The notes under the pieces: generated by a model
The model's input: the letters and a program-made list of their open reading frames with translations, nothing else
The model's database searches: none
What the model was told of the DNA's origin: nothing
Made by a program: the position numbers and the translations under genes
Shown: piece by piece, positions 32,893 to 40,128 of the stretch
How the letters are laid out: every line of letters begins with the position of its first letter
How positions within the stretch are numbered: the stretch's first letter is position 1
NCBI GenBank assembly: GCA_964631835.1
Contig: CAZWAD010000003.1
Location: 124,001-188,000 of the forward strand
Direction of reading: 5' to 3'
DNA from: Bog-950 sp964631835
Lineage (GTDB): Bacteria; Bacteroidota; Bacteroidia; Chitinophagales; LD1
Length of the DNA: 64,000 nt

Positions 32893-34725
32893 ATGGAAAC
32901 AGCATCTACAACCCATGACACCGGACATCACGAGCATGTTCATGGTCATGAGGAGCACCACCACGAGGAAACATTCCTGACGAAATATGTTTTCAGTCAG
33001 GACCATAAAATGATTGGCAAGCAATTCCTGATTACAGGAATTTTCTGGGGGATTGTGGGAGGACTTCTTTCCATTCTTTTCCGCCTGCAATTAGGATGGC
33101 CTAACGAAACATTTCCATTTCTTGAAACTTTTCTGGGTAAATGGGCTGAAGGAGGAAAAATAAGCCAGGAGTTTTATTACTCTCTTGTAACCATGCATGG
33201 AACTATTCTCGTGTTTTTTGTATTGACAGGCGGCTTGAGCGGAACGTTTGCAAACCTGCTCATTCCTTATCAGTGCGGTTCGCGCGATATGGCTTCGCCT
33301 TTCATCAATATGCTTTCTTACTGGTTTTTTCTGGGTGCGAGCGTGGTGATGTTCTTTTCATTCTTCATTCAAACCGGTGCTGCTTCAGGCGGCTGGACTG
33401 CTTATCCTCCGCTTAACGGTTTGAGAGATACAGCGGTTAACCTTGGTTCCGGTCTTGGTTTTGATTTGTGGATTTTGGGAATGAGTTTGTTCATTGTTTC
33501 AGCTTTGCTCGGAGGTCTGAATTATATAGCTACAGTACTCAACATGCGTACAAAAGGCATGAGTATGTTCCGCCTGCCGCTTACTGTTTGGGCGCTGATG
33601 TTTACAGCCGTTATCGGAGTTCTTTCTTTCCCTGCACTTCTTGCCGGTTGTGTGCTTTTGGAGTTTGACCGTTTGCTCGACACGAGCTTTTACCTCAACA
33701 ACATTGTCATCAACGGAAACCTGCTTGATTACAAAGGTGGCTCTCCGATTTTGTTTCAGCACCTGTTTTGGTTCCTAGGTCACCCGGAGGTTTACATCAT
33801 TATTTTGCCTGCTATGGGATTGGTTTCAGAAACTCTTGCGGTGCATTCGCGCAAGCCGATTTTCGGTTACAAAGCGATGGTGTTTTCCATCATTACAATT
33901 TTAGTTCTGTCGTTTATCGTTTGGGCGCACCACATGTTTGTTACCGGGTTGAATCCGAATCTTGGAGCGATATTCACTTTGTTTACATTGTTGATTGCTA
34001 TTCCTTCAGCCATTAAAGTATTTAACTGGATTGGAACCGTTTGGCGCGGAAAAGTTCGCCTGAGTTCTGCTGGTCTTTTTGCCATTGGTTTTGTTTCCAT
34101 GTTCATTACCGGTGGTCTTACCGGAATCATTCTCGGTAATTCAGCTATTGATATCCAGTTGCATGATACCATGTATGTGGTGGCGCACTTCCACATTGTG
34201 ATGGGGGTTTCTGCATTCTTTGGAATGTTTGCCGGTGTTTACAACTGGTTCCCGCGCTTTTATGGAAAATATATGAACGAAACCCTCGGGCAAATTCACT
34301 TTTATATTACACTGGTTGGCGCATACGCTATCTTCTTCCCTATGCACTTTATGACCGGTCTTCCGCGCAGATATTATTCGTATGCCAATTTTGAAACCTT
34401 CAACAATTTTAATTTCCTGGCTGAGTTCATAAGCATTGCTGCCATTATTGTATTCCTCGGGCAATTACTGTTCGTGATTAATTTCTTCTACAGCATTTTC
34501 AAGGGGAGGCCGGTGGAAGTTGAAAGAACCGAAGACGGTTATCATTACGGCAATCCATGGGGAACAACAACTTTGGAGTGGTCGGCACCTATCGAAAGAT
34601 TACATGGCAACTGGCCCGGAGATATCCCTGAAGTTCACCGGTGGCCGTACGATTACAGTGTTGATGGACGAAGTTACATTCCTCAAACCGAGCCGCTGAA
34701 GCCCGGTGAAAAAGCGCATGACTAG
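32893..34725 (+). CDS. coxA: Cytochrome c oxidase subunit I (aa3 type)
   Basis: 610 residues with twelve-helix heme-copper oxidase core. Ligands: His in TMHGTILVFF (heme a), GHPEVYIIILPAMG around residue 296 (CuB His, cross-linked Tyr, and the E of the A1-type D channel), VWAHHMF (CuB His pair) and VVAHFHIVMG (heme a3 and a His). This is the proton-pumping terminal reduction of O2 to water. Unusual N-terminus: HDTGHHEHVHGHEEHHHEE, ten His within 25 residues ahead of the first conserved block. A short 7-bp-period repeat (32865-32885) precedes the gene. Confidence 0.97.
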   Translation: METASTTHDTGHHEHVHGHEEHHHEETFLTKYVFSQDHKMIGKQFLITGIFWGIVGGLLSILFRLQLGWPNETFPFLETFLGKWAEGGKISQEFYYSLVTMHGTILVFFVLTGGLSGTFANLLIPYQCGSRDMASPFINMLSYWFFLGASVVMFFSFFIQTGAASGGWTAYPPLNGLRDTAVNLGSGLGFDLWILGMSLFIVSALLGGLNYIATVLNMRTKGMSMFRLPLTVWALMFTAVIGVLSFPALLAGCVLLEFDRLLDTSFYLNNIVINGNLLDYKGGSPILFQHLFWFLGHPEVYIIILPAMGLVSETLAVHSRKPIFGYKAMVFSIITILVLSFIVWAHHMFVTGLNPNLGAIFTLFTLLIAIPSAIKVFNWIGTVWRGKVRLSSAGLFAIGFVSMFITGGLTGIILGNSAIDIQLHDTMYVVAHFHIVMGVSAFFGMFAGVYNWFPRFYGKYMNETLGQIHFYITLVGAYAIFFPMHFMTGLPRRYYSYANFETFNNFNFLAEFISIAAIIVFLGQLLFVINFFYSIFKGRPVEVERTEDGYHYGNPWGTTTLEWSAPIERLHGNWPGDIPEVHRWPYDYSVDGRSYIPQTEPLKPGEKAHD

Positions 34726-34745
34726 TAACCGTTGAATAGTTAGAA

Positions 34746-35639
34746 GTGGAACAGACCAAAGCAATATCGTTTAGCAGGTTTCAAATCGTAAAGCAGAAGC
34801 TGTCAGATTATGCCATGCTTACCAAATTCCGGTTGAGTTTACTGGTAGTATTTTCTGCCGTAATCGGTTATTTGTTTGCTCTGGGCGGCAACTATAACCT
34901 AACCCATATTCTTGTTCTTGCATTAGGCGGAATGCTGGTTACAGGTGCTTCGAATACCATTAACCAGATTATTGAGCGCGATATTGACAAACTGATGACG
35001 CGTACGCAATACCGTCCGCTGGCTGCCGAAAGAATGAACATGAGCGAAGCCATATTTGCAGCTGGCGCCATGGGTATTTCAGGCATTCTGATTCTGGCTT
35101 ATTTCTTTAACCCCACTGCCGGGGTGCTTTCTGCTGTTTCCCTTTTAAGCTATGCCTTTATTTACACTCCGCTTAAGAGAGTTTCGCCTGTTGCTGTATT
35201 TGTGGGCGCTATTCCCGGAGCATTGCCTCCGATGATTGGTTATGTATGCGCCACCGGTACTATTGATTTTGGAGCGGTAATTTTATTCAGCACCCAATTC
35301 ATCTGGCAGTTTCCGCATTTCTGGAGTATTGCATGGGTGCAGTTTGATGATTACAAGAAAGCAGGAATCATGTTGCTGCCATCGGCAAGCGGAAAAACAA
35401 GTATGAGCGCCATTCACAATGTGATTTACTGTGCAGTTCTTTTGGTTATTTCCATGCTGCCTTACTTTTTTAATATGGTGGGCACCGTTGGAAACATTTT
35501 TATCGTAACAGCAGGGGTGTTGTTTTTGTGGTTTGCTTTAAATCATTACCGCAACTGCGATGACAAAACCGCGCGTGTGCTGATGTTCGGTTCGTTTTTG
35601 TATTTACCGGTTATGCAACTGGCTTTAGTTTTAGGATAA
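34746..35639 (+). CDS. ctaB: Protoheme IX farnesyltransferase (heme O synthase)
   Basis: 297 residues from GTG 34746; an ATG 23 codons on (MLTKFRLSLLVVFSAVIGYL) is an alternative start. UbiA-family membrane prenyltransferase with the Asp-rich motif NTINQIIERDIDKLMTRTQ and the second loop YTPLKRVSPVAVFVGAIPGA, LPPMIGY. It farnesylates heme b to heme O, precursor of heme a for the oxidase encoded just upstream. 20-bp gap after coxA, 4-bp gap before subunit III. Confidence 0.93.
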   Translation: MEQTKAISFSRFQIVKQKLSDYAMLTKFRLSLLVVFSAVIGYLFALGGNYNLTHILVLALGGMLVTGASNTINQIIERDIDKLMTRTQYRPLAAERMNMSEAIFAAGAMGISGILILAYFFNPTAGVLSAVSLLSYAFIYTPLKRVSPVAVFVGAIPGALPPMIGYVCATGTIDFGAVILFSTQFIWQFPHFWSIAWVQFDDYKKAGIMLLPSASGKTSMSAIHNVIYCAVLLVISMLPYFFNMVGTVGNIFIVTAGVLFLWFALNHYRNCDDKTARVLMFGSFLYLPVMQLALVLG

Positions 35640-35643
35640 CAGC

Positions 35644-36270
35644 ATGAATATAACATTGAGCAACAAAGACATTCAGAGAGAGAAGACCGAATACACCGGT
35701 GTTCACCCGCAAAAGCTGGGGTTGTGGATTGCCATGGCTTCCATGAGCATGTTTTTCGCTGCTTTAACCAGCGCCCTCATTGTAAAGAAAGGCGACTACC
35801 AGGTTTGGGAAAACTTCCGTTTGCCCAATGTATTTCTTTTCAGCACGGCAACAGTTATTTTGCTAAGCGGCTTTATTCATTCAGCATTGCTTTATTACCG
35901 TAAAGCACAATTTTCAACTTTCCGGTGGTTCATGTTTGCTTCTTTTTTGCTGGGCTGTTTGTTCCTGGCTTTGCAGTTAACCGGCTGGAATGTATTGCAG
36001 AAAGGCGGCATGACTTTAACTGAAAATGTTTCGGGGTCATTTATTTATGTAATTACGGGTGCGCATGGCGCACATATCATTGCAGGGTTAATCGTTATGC
36101 TCGTGTTCCTTATCAATGCAGTACGTTCGCGTAACGATGAAATTTACGAACTTCGGAATATTATCAACCCAAAACGTCAACTTAATCTGGAACTGCTGGT
36201 CAGCTACTGGCATTATGTAGATGCAGTTTGGGTTTATTTGTATGTGTTTTTCTATATTAACTATCAATAA
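35644..36270 (+). CDS. Heme-copper oxidase subunit III (first copy)
   Basis: 208 residues, five predicted transmembrane helices (LGLWIAMASMSMFFAALTSA, VFLFSTATVILLSGFIHSAL, MFASFLLGCLFLALQLTGWN, GAHGAHIIAGLIVMLVFLIN, YWHYVDAVWVYLYVFFYINY). The conserved ITGAHGAHIIAGL and the C-terminal YWHYVDAVWVYLY identify a CyoC/CtaE-type subunit III, which stabilises subunit I. In Bacteroidota two unequal subunit III genes lie in tandem; this is the shorter, 5-helix member. Starts 4 bp after ctaB. Confidence 0.92.
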   Translation: MNITLSNKDIQREKTEYTGVHPQKLGLWIAMASMSMFFAALTSALIVKKGDYQVWENFRLPNVFLFSTATVILLSGFIHSALLYYRKAQFSTFRWFMFASFLLGCLFLALQLTGWNVLQKGGMTLTENVSGSFIYVITGAHGAHIIAGLIVMLVFLINAVRSRNDEIYELRNIINPKRQLNLELLVSYWHYVDAVWVYLYVFFYINYQ

Positions 36271-36284
36271 TCATAAAACAGGAT

Positions 36285-36998
36285 ATGTCATCAGCAGCAA
36301 CAGCGCATCAGGGAGAGCTAACCAGCAAGCAGCTTTGGAGTGGCGGAGGTTCGCCATTTAAAGCCGGCTATGGAAAAGTAATGATGTGGTACTTCCTTAT
36401 CTCCGATACTTTCACTTTTGCATCGTTTCTGATTGCTTACGCCTCGCTGCGTTTTACCCAATCGGAATCGTGGCCTAACCCGGCTGAAGTTTTCGCTTCG
36501 GTGCCTATTCCTTCGGTGGCGCATATACTGGAGATGGTGGGCATTAACCCCGAAAATCTTCCGCTGGTGTTTGTCAGCTTCATGACTTTCCTGCTCATTC
36601 TAAGTTCTTATACCATGGTTCGTGCCGTGCAGGAAGGTTACCGGATGAATAAGGACGGTGTGGTGAAGTTTCTCATCCCTACTATTGCCTGTGGAGTTCT
36701 GTTTGTGGTTTGCCAATACTATGAGTGGAGCCACCTCATTCATAGCGGCATGACAACCACCACCGCTTCGGAGGTTACTAAGATTACCAACTTCGGTCAG
36801 TTGTTTTTTGTCATTACCGGTTTCCACGGCCTGCACGTAACCGGTGGGGTGTTTTTAAACATCTGGCTGGCTATATCAGCCGCCAACGGACGCTTCGACA
36901 AAGTTGGGCATTACGAAATGGTAGAAAAGCTGGGCCTTTACTGGCACTTTGTAGATTTGGTTTGGGTGTATGTGTTTTTGTGCTTTTATCTTCTGTAA
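36285..36998 (+). CDS. Heme-copper oxidase subunit III (second copy)
   Basis: 237 residues with the same landmarks as its neighbour: GYGKVMMWYFLISDTFTFAS near the start, VITGFHGLHVTGGVFLNIWL and GLYWHFVDLVWVYVFLCFYL at the end. It has an extra hydrophobic segment (LPLVFVSFMTFLLILSSYTM) and a loop between. The two subunit III genes are separated by 14 bp and share motifs but little overall identity, so this is an old duplication rather than a recent one. Confidence 0.92.
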   Translation: MSSAATAHQGELTSKQLWSGGGSPFKAGYGKVMMWYFLISDTFTFASFLIAYASLRFTQSESWPNPAEVFASVPIPSVAHILEMVGINPENLPLVFVSFMTFLLILSSYTMVRAVQEGYRMNKDGVVKFLIPTIACGVLFVVCQYYEWSHLIHSGMTTTTASEVTKITNFGQLFFVITGFHGLHVTGGVFLNIWLAISAANGRFDKVGHYEMVEKLGLYWHFVDLVWVYVFLCFYLL

Positions 36999-37028
36999 TT
37001 AAAAATATTAACTACTAAATAAACGAAT

Positions 37029-37403
37029 ATGAATTTCGATGAACCGGTTCAGGGGCATTTACACTGGACAGAAAACGAATACAAGGAAGGAATAAACGAT
37101 GTCTGGAAAACCATTTGGATTCTTTCAGCCGTTACTGTTTTGGAAGTGGGCATTGCCATCAGCTACGATGTATGGGTGACGGATGGCGGCAAATACAAAT
37201 GGGTGATTAACCTGCTTATGGCTATTTTTTCGGTGGTAAAAGTGATTTACATCATGGGCACCTTTATGCACCTGAAACACGAAAAGAAATGGTTTATGGC
37301 TACTGCCCTGCTTCCTTTCAGCTTTTTGGTTTGGGCTATTATTGTTTTTGCCTGGGAAGGCGCAAGCTGGCAGTTTATGCGCACATGGCTTAATATGTTT
37401 TAA
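37029..37403 (+). CDS. Cytochrome c oxidase subunit IV
   Basis: 124 residues, three transmembrane helices (TIWILSAVTVLEVGIAISYD, NLLMAIFSVVKVIYIMGTFM, WFMATALLPFSFLVWAIIVF). KVIYIMGTFMHLKHEKKW is the signature of the prokaryotic subunit IV (CtaF-like) family, a small accessory subunit. Last gene of the act-cox operon; a strong terminator follows 27 bp later. No sco1 or DUF420 gene, which often follow, is present. Confidence 0.9.
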   Translation: MNFDEPVQGHLHWTENEYKEGINDVWKTIWILSAVTVLEVGIAISYDVWVTDGGKYKWVINLLMAIFSVVKVIYIMGTFMHLKHEKKWFMATALLPFSFLVWAIIVFAWEGASWQFMRTWLNMF

Positions 37404-37429
37404 GCGAAAGATTTTATCTATAACCAAGA

Positions 37430-37458
37430 CGCCTCCGGTAACGGGGGCGTTTTTTTTG
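37430..37458 (+). terminator. Terminator of the act-cox operon
   Basis: CGCCTCCG/CGGGGGCG stem (37430-37449, one T-G pair) with a GTAA loop, followed by nine T (37450-37458). It ends the 14-kb respiratory transcript. Confidence 0.9.
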
Positions 37459-37492
37459 GCTGAAGCCGTTGTTTGAAAAGTGGGGGGCTGTC

Positions 37493-37548
37493 AGGCTGAG
37501 CGTATGCTAAGCCTCTTGCCTGTGAATACCCTTCGACTACGCTAAGGG
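37493..37548. repeat. Pair of REP-like palindromes
   Basis: Two short hairpins between the cox operon and the next gene: AGGCT-g-AGC-GTAT-GCT-a-AGCCT (37493-37514) and CCCTT-N10-AAGGG (37529-37548, containing CGACTACGCT). Both carry an AGCGTA core in one orientation. Strings of the kind CCCTTCGACTACGCT are frequent extragenic palindromes in Bacteroidota. They differ from the CTCTG-loop group at 10662-10775. Confidence 0.45.
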
Positions 37549-37580
37549 CAACAGTGGACGCGCACCTAAGGTTACAATGC

Positions 37581-38162
37581 TTATTCAGGCGTTGCTGCCG
37601 GCTCTGTTTGTATGGCAGGCGCCTGTGCCGGAACTTGCTGCACAGGTAAAGTGGTTTGCGTGCCGGGAGTCATACCGGTTCCTGCAGGTGAATTTAAGGG
37701 CGCACCTACAGCAATATCGCAACGGTGGCCCGGTTCACCGTGAGCCGGATTAGGTGCACTGCTTTCGGTATTAGCTGCCTGTTGAGGGTTTATGGTTACC
37801 GACTGCGTGGCCGGAACCTGCTGCACGGGTAAAGTGGTTTGAGGGTTAGGGGTCATACCGGTTCCCGCGGGTGAACTCAAAGGCGCACCTACAGCAATAT
37901 CGCAGCGGTGGCCCGGTTCACCGTGAGCCGGATTAAGCGCTCCTGCCGGAGCAGATACAGAAGGAACCCCGCCAACAGCACCGGAAGATTGTGTTTGACT
38001 GCCTGTTGAAGAAACCGAAGTGCTGTCGGAAAGAAACAGGGAGCTTTCGGTTGGCGGTGTAGTTTCCTGCACAACTCCCCCGGTGGTTGTTTCTTCTTTT
38101 TGTGAACACGCGGTAAAGAACAGAGCCGCAGCTACTGTTAAAATGTGCCATGTAAATTTCAT
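37581..38162 (-). CDS. Lipoprotein with duplicated GHRCDIAVGAPL segment
   Basis: 193 residues with a lipoprotein signal (VAAALFFTAC, Cys19) and a low-complexity Ser/Thr/Gln/Pro body. Two near-identical ~50-residue blocks each contain NPAHGEPGHRCDIAVGAPL followed by SPAGTGMTP and QTTLPVQQVP. The only Cys residues of the mature protein are in GHRCD, next to conserved His, so the block could bind a metal or heme-like group; the same NPAHGxPGHRCDI string occurs in other Bacteroidota secreted proteins of unknown role. It lies just behind the cytochrome oxidase operon on the opposite strand. Function unknown. Confidence 0.7.
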   Translation of the reverse strand: MKFTWHILTVAAALFFTACSQKEETTTGGVVQETTPPTESSLFLSDSTSVSSTGSQTQSSGAVGGVPSVSAPAGALNPAHGEPGHRCDIAVGAPLSSPAGTGMTPNPQTTLPVQQVPATQSVTINPQQAANTESSAPNPAHGEPGHRCDIAVGAPLNSPAGTGMTPGTQTTLPVQQVPAQAPAIQTEPAATPE

Positions 38163-38304
38163 TCGAATGCGGGTTTTATTTACTGGTAATAAATTGTAAA
38201 GGTAAAGCTAACGAAAATCGCTAAAGTTTAATGCCAATCCGGCTGCGGGCTCCGGAAAATACAGTTTACTTGTGCTAAGAAGGTCTCCCCCCCCGACCTT
38301 TCAT

Positions 38305-39267
38305 TCAGTCGCTTCTTACCCCTGCCCTTACTACCACATCAACCAAACCGGGGTTGGTAAACTGAAGGTTTGTTTTATTGAGGTCAATATTAAGATTGCT
38401 GAGCGGGCCTTTGAAGGTAACCCCCTGAATAAGCTCGTAACCGGTGGCGCAGGGGTTGGCGGGCAGGTCGGTAGTGCAAACCCGTATGCCGCCACTGATG
38501 GCGCGCATGTAAATTTCGAGCGAGCCGGGCAGGGGACCCGAAGTATTGAGGTTGATGATAATAGAGCCGTTGGCAGGGATGATATAGTTCTGAACATCGT
38601 AGCCGTTGCTGTCGCTGCCGCCACCGCTGTCGTCAATCATTCGGGCGGTTTGGTACTGGCTGTACAGGTTGGGGTCGTTGTATTGCACTACTTTCAAATA
38701 ATTATCGAGTGTGCCATCGAGCAAGGTGACGGTTTGCTCAATAAAGCGACTCACATCCTGCCGCGATGCTTTGTTTATCGCTTCTTCCATACGGCCGCTG
38801 GGTTCAAGGGCAGGCCATGCATCGTTAAGTGTATCGAGCGAGTCAACTTCCGCTTCGGTAACGCCAAAGGGAACCAGGTCGGCTTTAATGGGCAGGGCAA
38901 TGTCGAGCACCTGGTCGGTTTTGATGTAAATTTCAGCATCGCGAAAATCATTAATAGCCGAGTCGGTGTGGTTAATTATTTCGCGGTAGCGCGGGTCCAG
39001 GTTGCCGGTGTAGTAGCCCATAAGCCCCGCCCTTACTTTCTTAAACAGCGTAAGCTGGGTTTCGCGGTGCGCGTTTTTGGCTTCGGTATAACCGGTAATG
39101 TCGCGTGTGGCGGTGCTGTCGGCCTGGGCTATGGCGTTAATCAGCGAGTTGAGGGCGGTGCGGGTAGTAGCTATGGCGGGGTTGTAAGCTAAAGCTGTGG
39201 CATTGGTTACTAAGTACAAATCTGTTTTCAGAAACATGCCGTAGTGGTCTTCCTGTGAGCTGTTCAT
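38305..39267 (-). CDS. Hypothetical protein, helical N-terminus and beta-rich C-terminus
   Basis: 320 residues, no signal peptide or membrane segment. Residues about 20-190 are helical (TTRTALNSLINAIAQADSTA, YTEAKNAHRETQLTLFKKVR, EEAINKASRQDVSRFIEQTV); about 225-320 are beta-rich (GSIIINLNTSGPLPGSLEIY, FKGPLSNLNIDLNKTNLQFT). The helix-then-sandwich order resembles the 204-residue protein at 11297, though similarity is at the level of architecture. It follows the heptad-repeat ORF (39287-39508) by 19 bp on the same strand. No function can be assigned. Confidence 0.6.
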   Translation of the reverse strand: MNSSQEDHYGMFLKTDLYLVTNATALAYNPAIATTRTALNSLINAIAQADSTATRDITGYTEAKNAHRETQLTLFKKVRAGLMGYYTGNLDPRYREIINHTDSAINDFRDAEIYIKTDQVLDIALPIKADLVPFGVTEAEVDSLDTLNDAWPALEPSGRMEEAINKASRQDVSRFIEQTVTLLDGTLDNYLKVVQYNDPNLYSQYQTARMIDDSGGGSDSNGYDVQNYIIPANGSIIINLNTSGPLPGSLEIYMRAISGGIRVCTTDLPANPCATGYELIQGVTFKGPLSNLNIDLNKTNLQFTNPGLVDVVVRAGVRSD

Positions 39268-39286
39268 AGTTGGTGGTTTTAATAAT

Positions 39287-39508
39287 TCATTTTTTTAATG
39301 CCACAAAACTATAACCGGTAACCGGTGAACAGAAATTTATGCGCGCCCTTTTTTCCACCGGTTCCGGAGCCGGTTTTTCGGGTGTTATTCCCTGTTTAGC
39401 TACCTGTTGTCCCTGTTCAGCTACCTGTTGTTTCCGATAAGCTACTTTTTGTCCGCTTCCGACCACCTTTCGTATGCATCCGACTACCAGTGGTATGCGT
39501 CCGACCAC
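39287..39508 (-). CDS. Possible heptad-repeat small protein encoded by a 21-bp array
   Basis: A minus-strand frame from GTG 39508 gives 73 residues. The first half is seven-residue repeats (VVGRIPL, VVGCIRK, VVGSGQK, VAYRKQQ, VAEQGQQ, VAKQGIT); the second half is non-repetitive (PEKPAPEPVEKRARINFCSP to VALKK). The heptads with Val/Ala at the start of each unit could form a coiled coil, and Bacteroidota do have small proteins built of xVAxxxQ heptads. There is no ATG, and the frame is closed by TAA only a few codons further upstream, so a non-coding array is the alternative. If real it would be co-transcribed with the gene at 38305-39267. Confidence 0.35.
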   Translation of the reverse strand: MVGRIPLVVGCIRKVVGSGQKVAYRKQQVAEQGQQVAKQGITPEKPAPEPVEKRARINFCSPVTGYSFVALKK

Positions 39509-39566
39509 TTTTATTCCCCTGCCAGCTACCTTTTATCTGCGTTCAGCAATGTTTATACTTCTTCCG
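39378..39566. repeat. Second 21-bp-period tandem array (eight units plus a partial)
   Basis: Eight contiguous, indel-free 21-bp units from 39399 to 39566, such as GCTACCTGTTGTCCCTGTTCA, GCTACCTGTTGTTTCCGATAA and ACCACCTTTCGTATGCATCCG, preceded by a degenerate partial unit from 39378. The unit is unrelated in sequence to the 21-bp array at 6396-6710 but has the same length. It lies between a hypothetical gene and an HTH regulator. Confidence 0.8.
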
Positions 39567-39688
39567 AAATATTTAATAAAGTATGCAACCGTCCGGATAC
39601 CTTTAGCCGTCAAAATAATAAGGCGGGCGCTTTACCCGATAGCTGCCGGTGCCGGCTGCATGAACCTGAAACCAAATCAACTCACCAT

Positions 39689-40063
39689 ATGATACGTTTA
39701 CGTTTACCGGAACTGGCAAAAGCCAAAGGCATAAACCACGCTTTTACGGCTTTGGTCAAAGCGGGTATAGCCCGCAACATTGTGACCAAGTATTTGAAGG
39801 GCACCAAAACGCGCATTGAGCAGGAACACATTCCTATTATGTGCGCGGTTTTCAGGTGTACGCCTAACGACCTGTGGGAAATAACGCCCGATGACCCTAA
39901 TAACTACGACCGTACCCAGCCCATGTACCGGCTTGGCCCGCGGCAGGGGATAGATATTCTGAAAACGCTCGATGGCCTCAGCCCCGATACCATAGTAAGG
40001 CTGGTGCAATGGGTAGAAGAAGAGAAGAAGCGACAGGATGGTGAGGGCACGAAGCCGGAATAA
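39689..40063 (+). CDS. Helix-turn-helix (Cro/CI-like) transcriptional regulator
   Basis: 124 residues from ATG 39689; the longer open frame upstream merely reads through the 21-bp repeat array and is rejected. The N-terminal ~65 residues are an XRE-like HTH (RLRLPELAKAKGINHAFTAL, KAGIARNIVTKYLKGTKTRI, PIMCAVFRCTPNDLWEITPD), where IARNIVTKYLKG is the recognition helix region. The C-terminus holds DGLSPDTIVRLVQWVEEEKK, a helical tail perhaps for dimerisation. Target genes are not apparent. Confidence 0.75.
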   Translation: MIRLRLPELAKAKGINHAFTALVKAGIARNIVTKYLKGTKTRIEQEHIPIMCAVFRCTPNDLWEITPDDPNNYDRTQPMYRLGPRQGIDILKTLDGLSPDTIVRLVQWVEEEKKRQDGEGTKPE

Positions 40064-40128
40064 AAGCTGAGGGGTAAAAATCTCTCCATCTCATCTTTTC
40101 TTTTTACTTTTACTGCAACACACAAGCT

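Noticed and set aside
39407..39688. N-terminal extension of the HTH regulator (MSLFSYLLFPISYFLSAS...)
   Set aside because: The extension is a translation of the 21-bp array and a spacer; the HTH domain begins right at ATG 39689.
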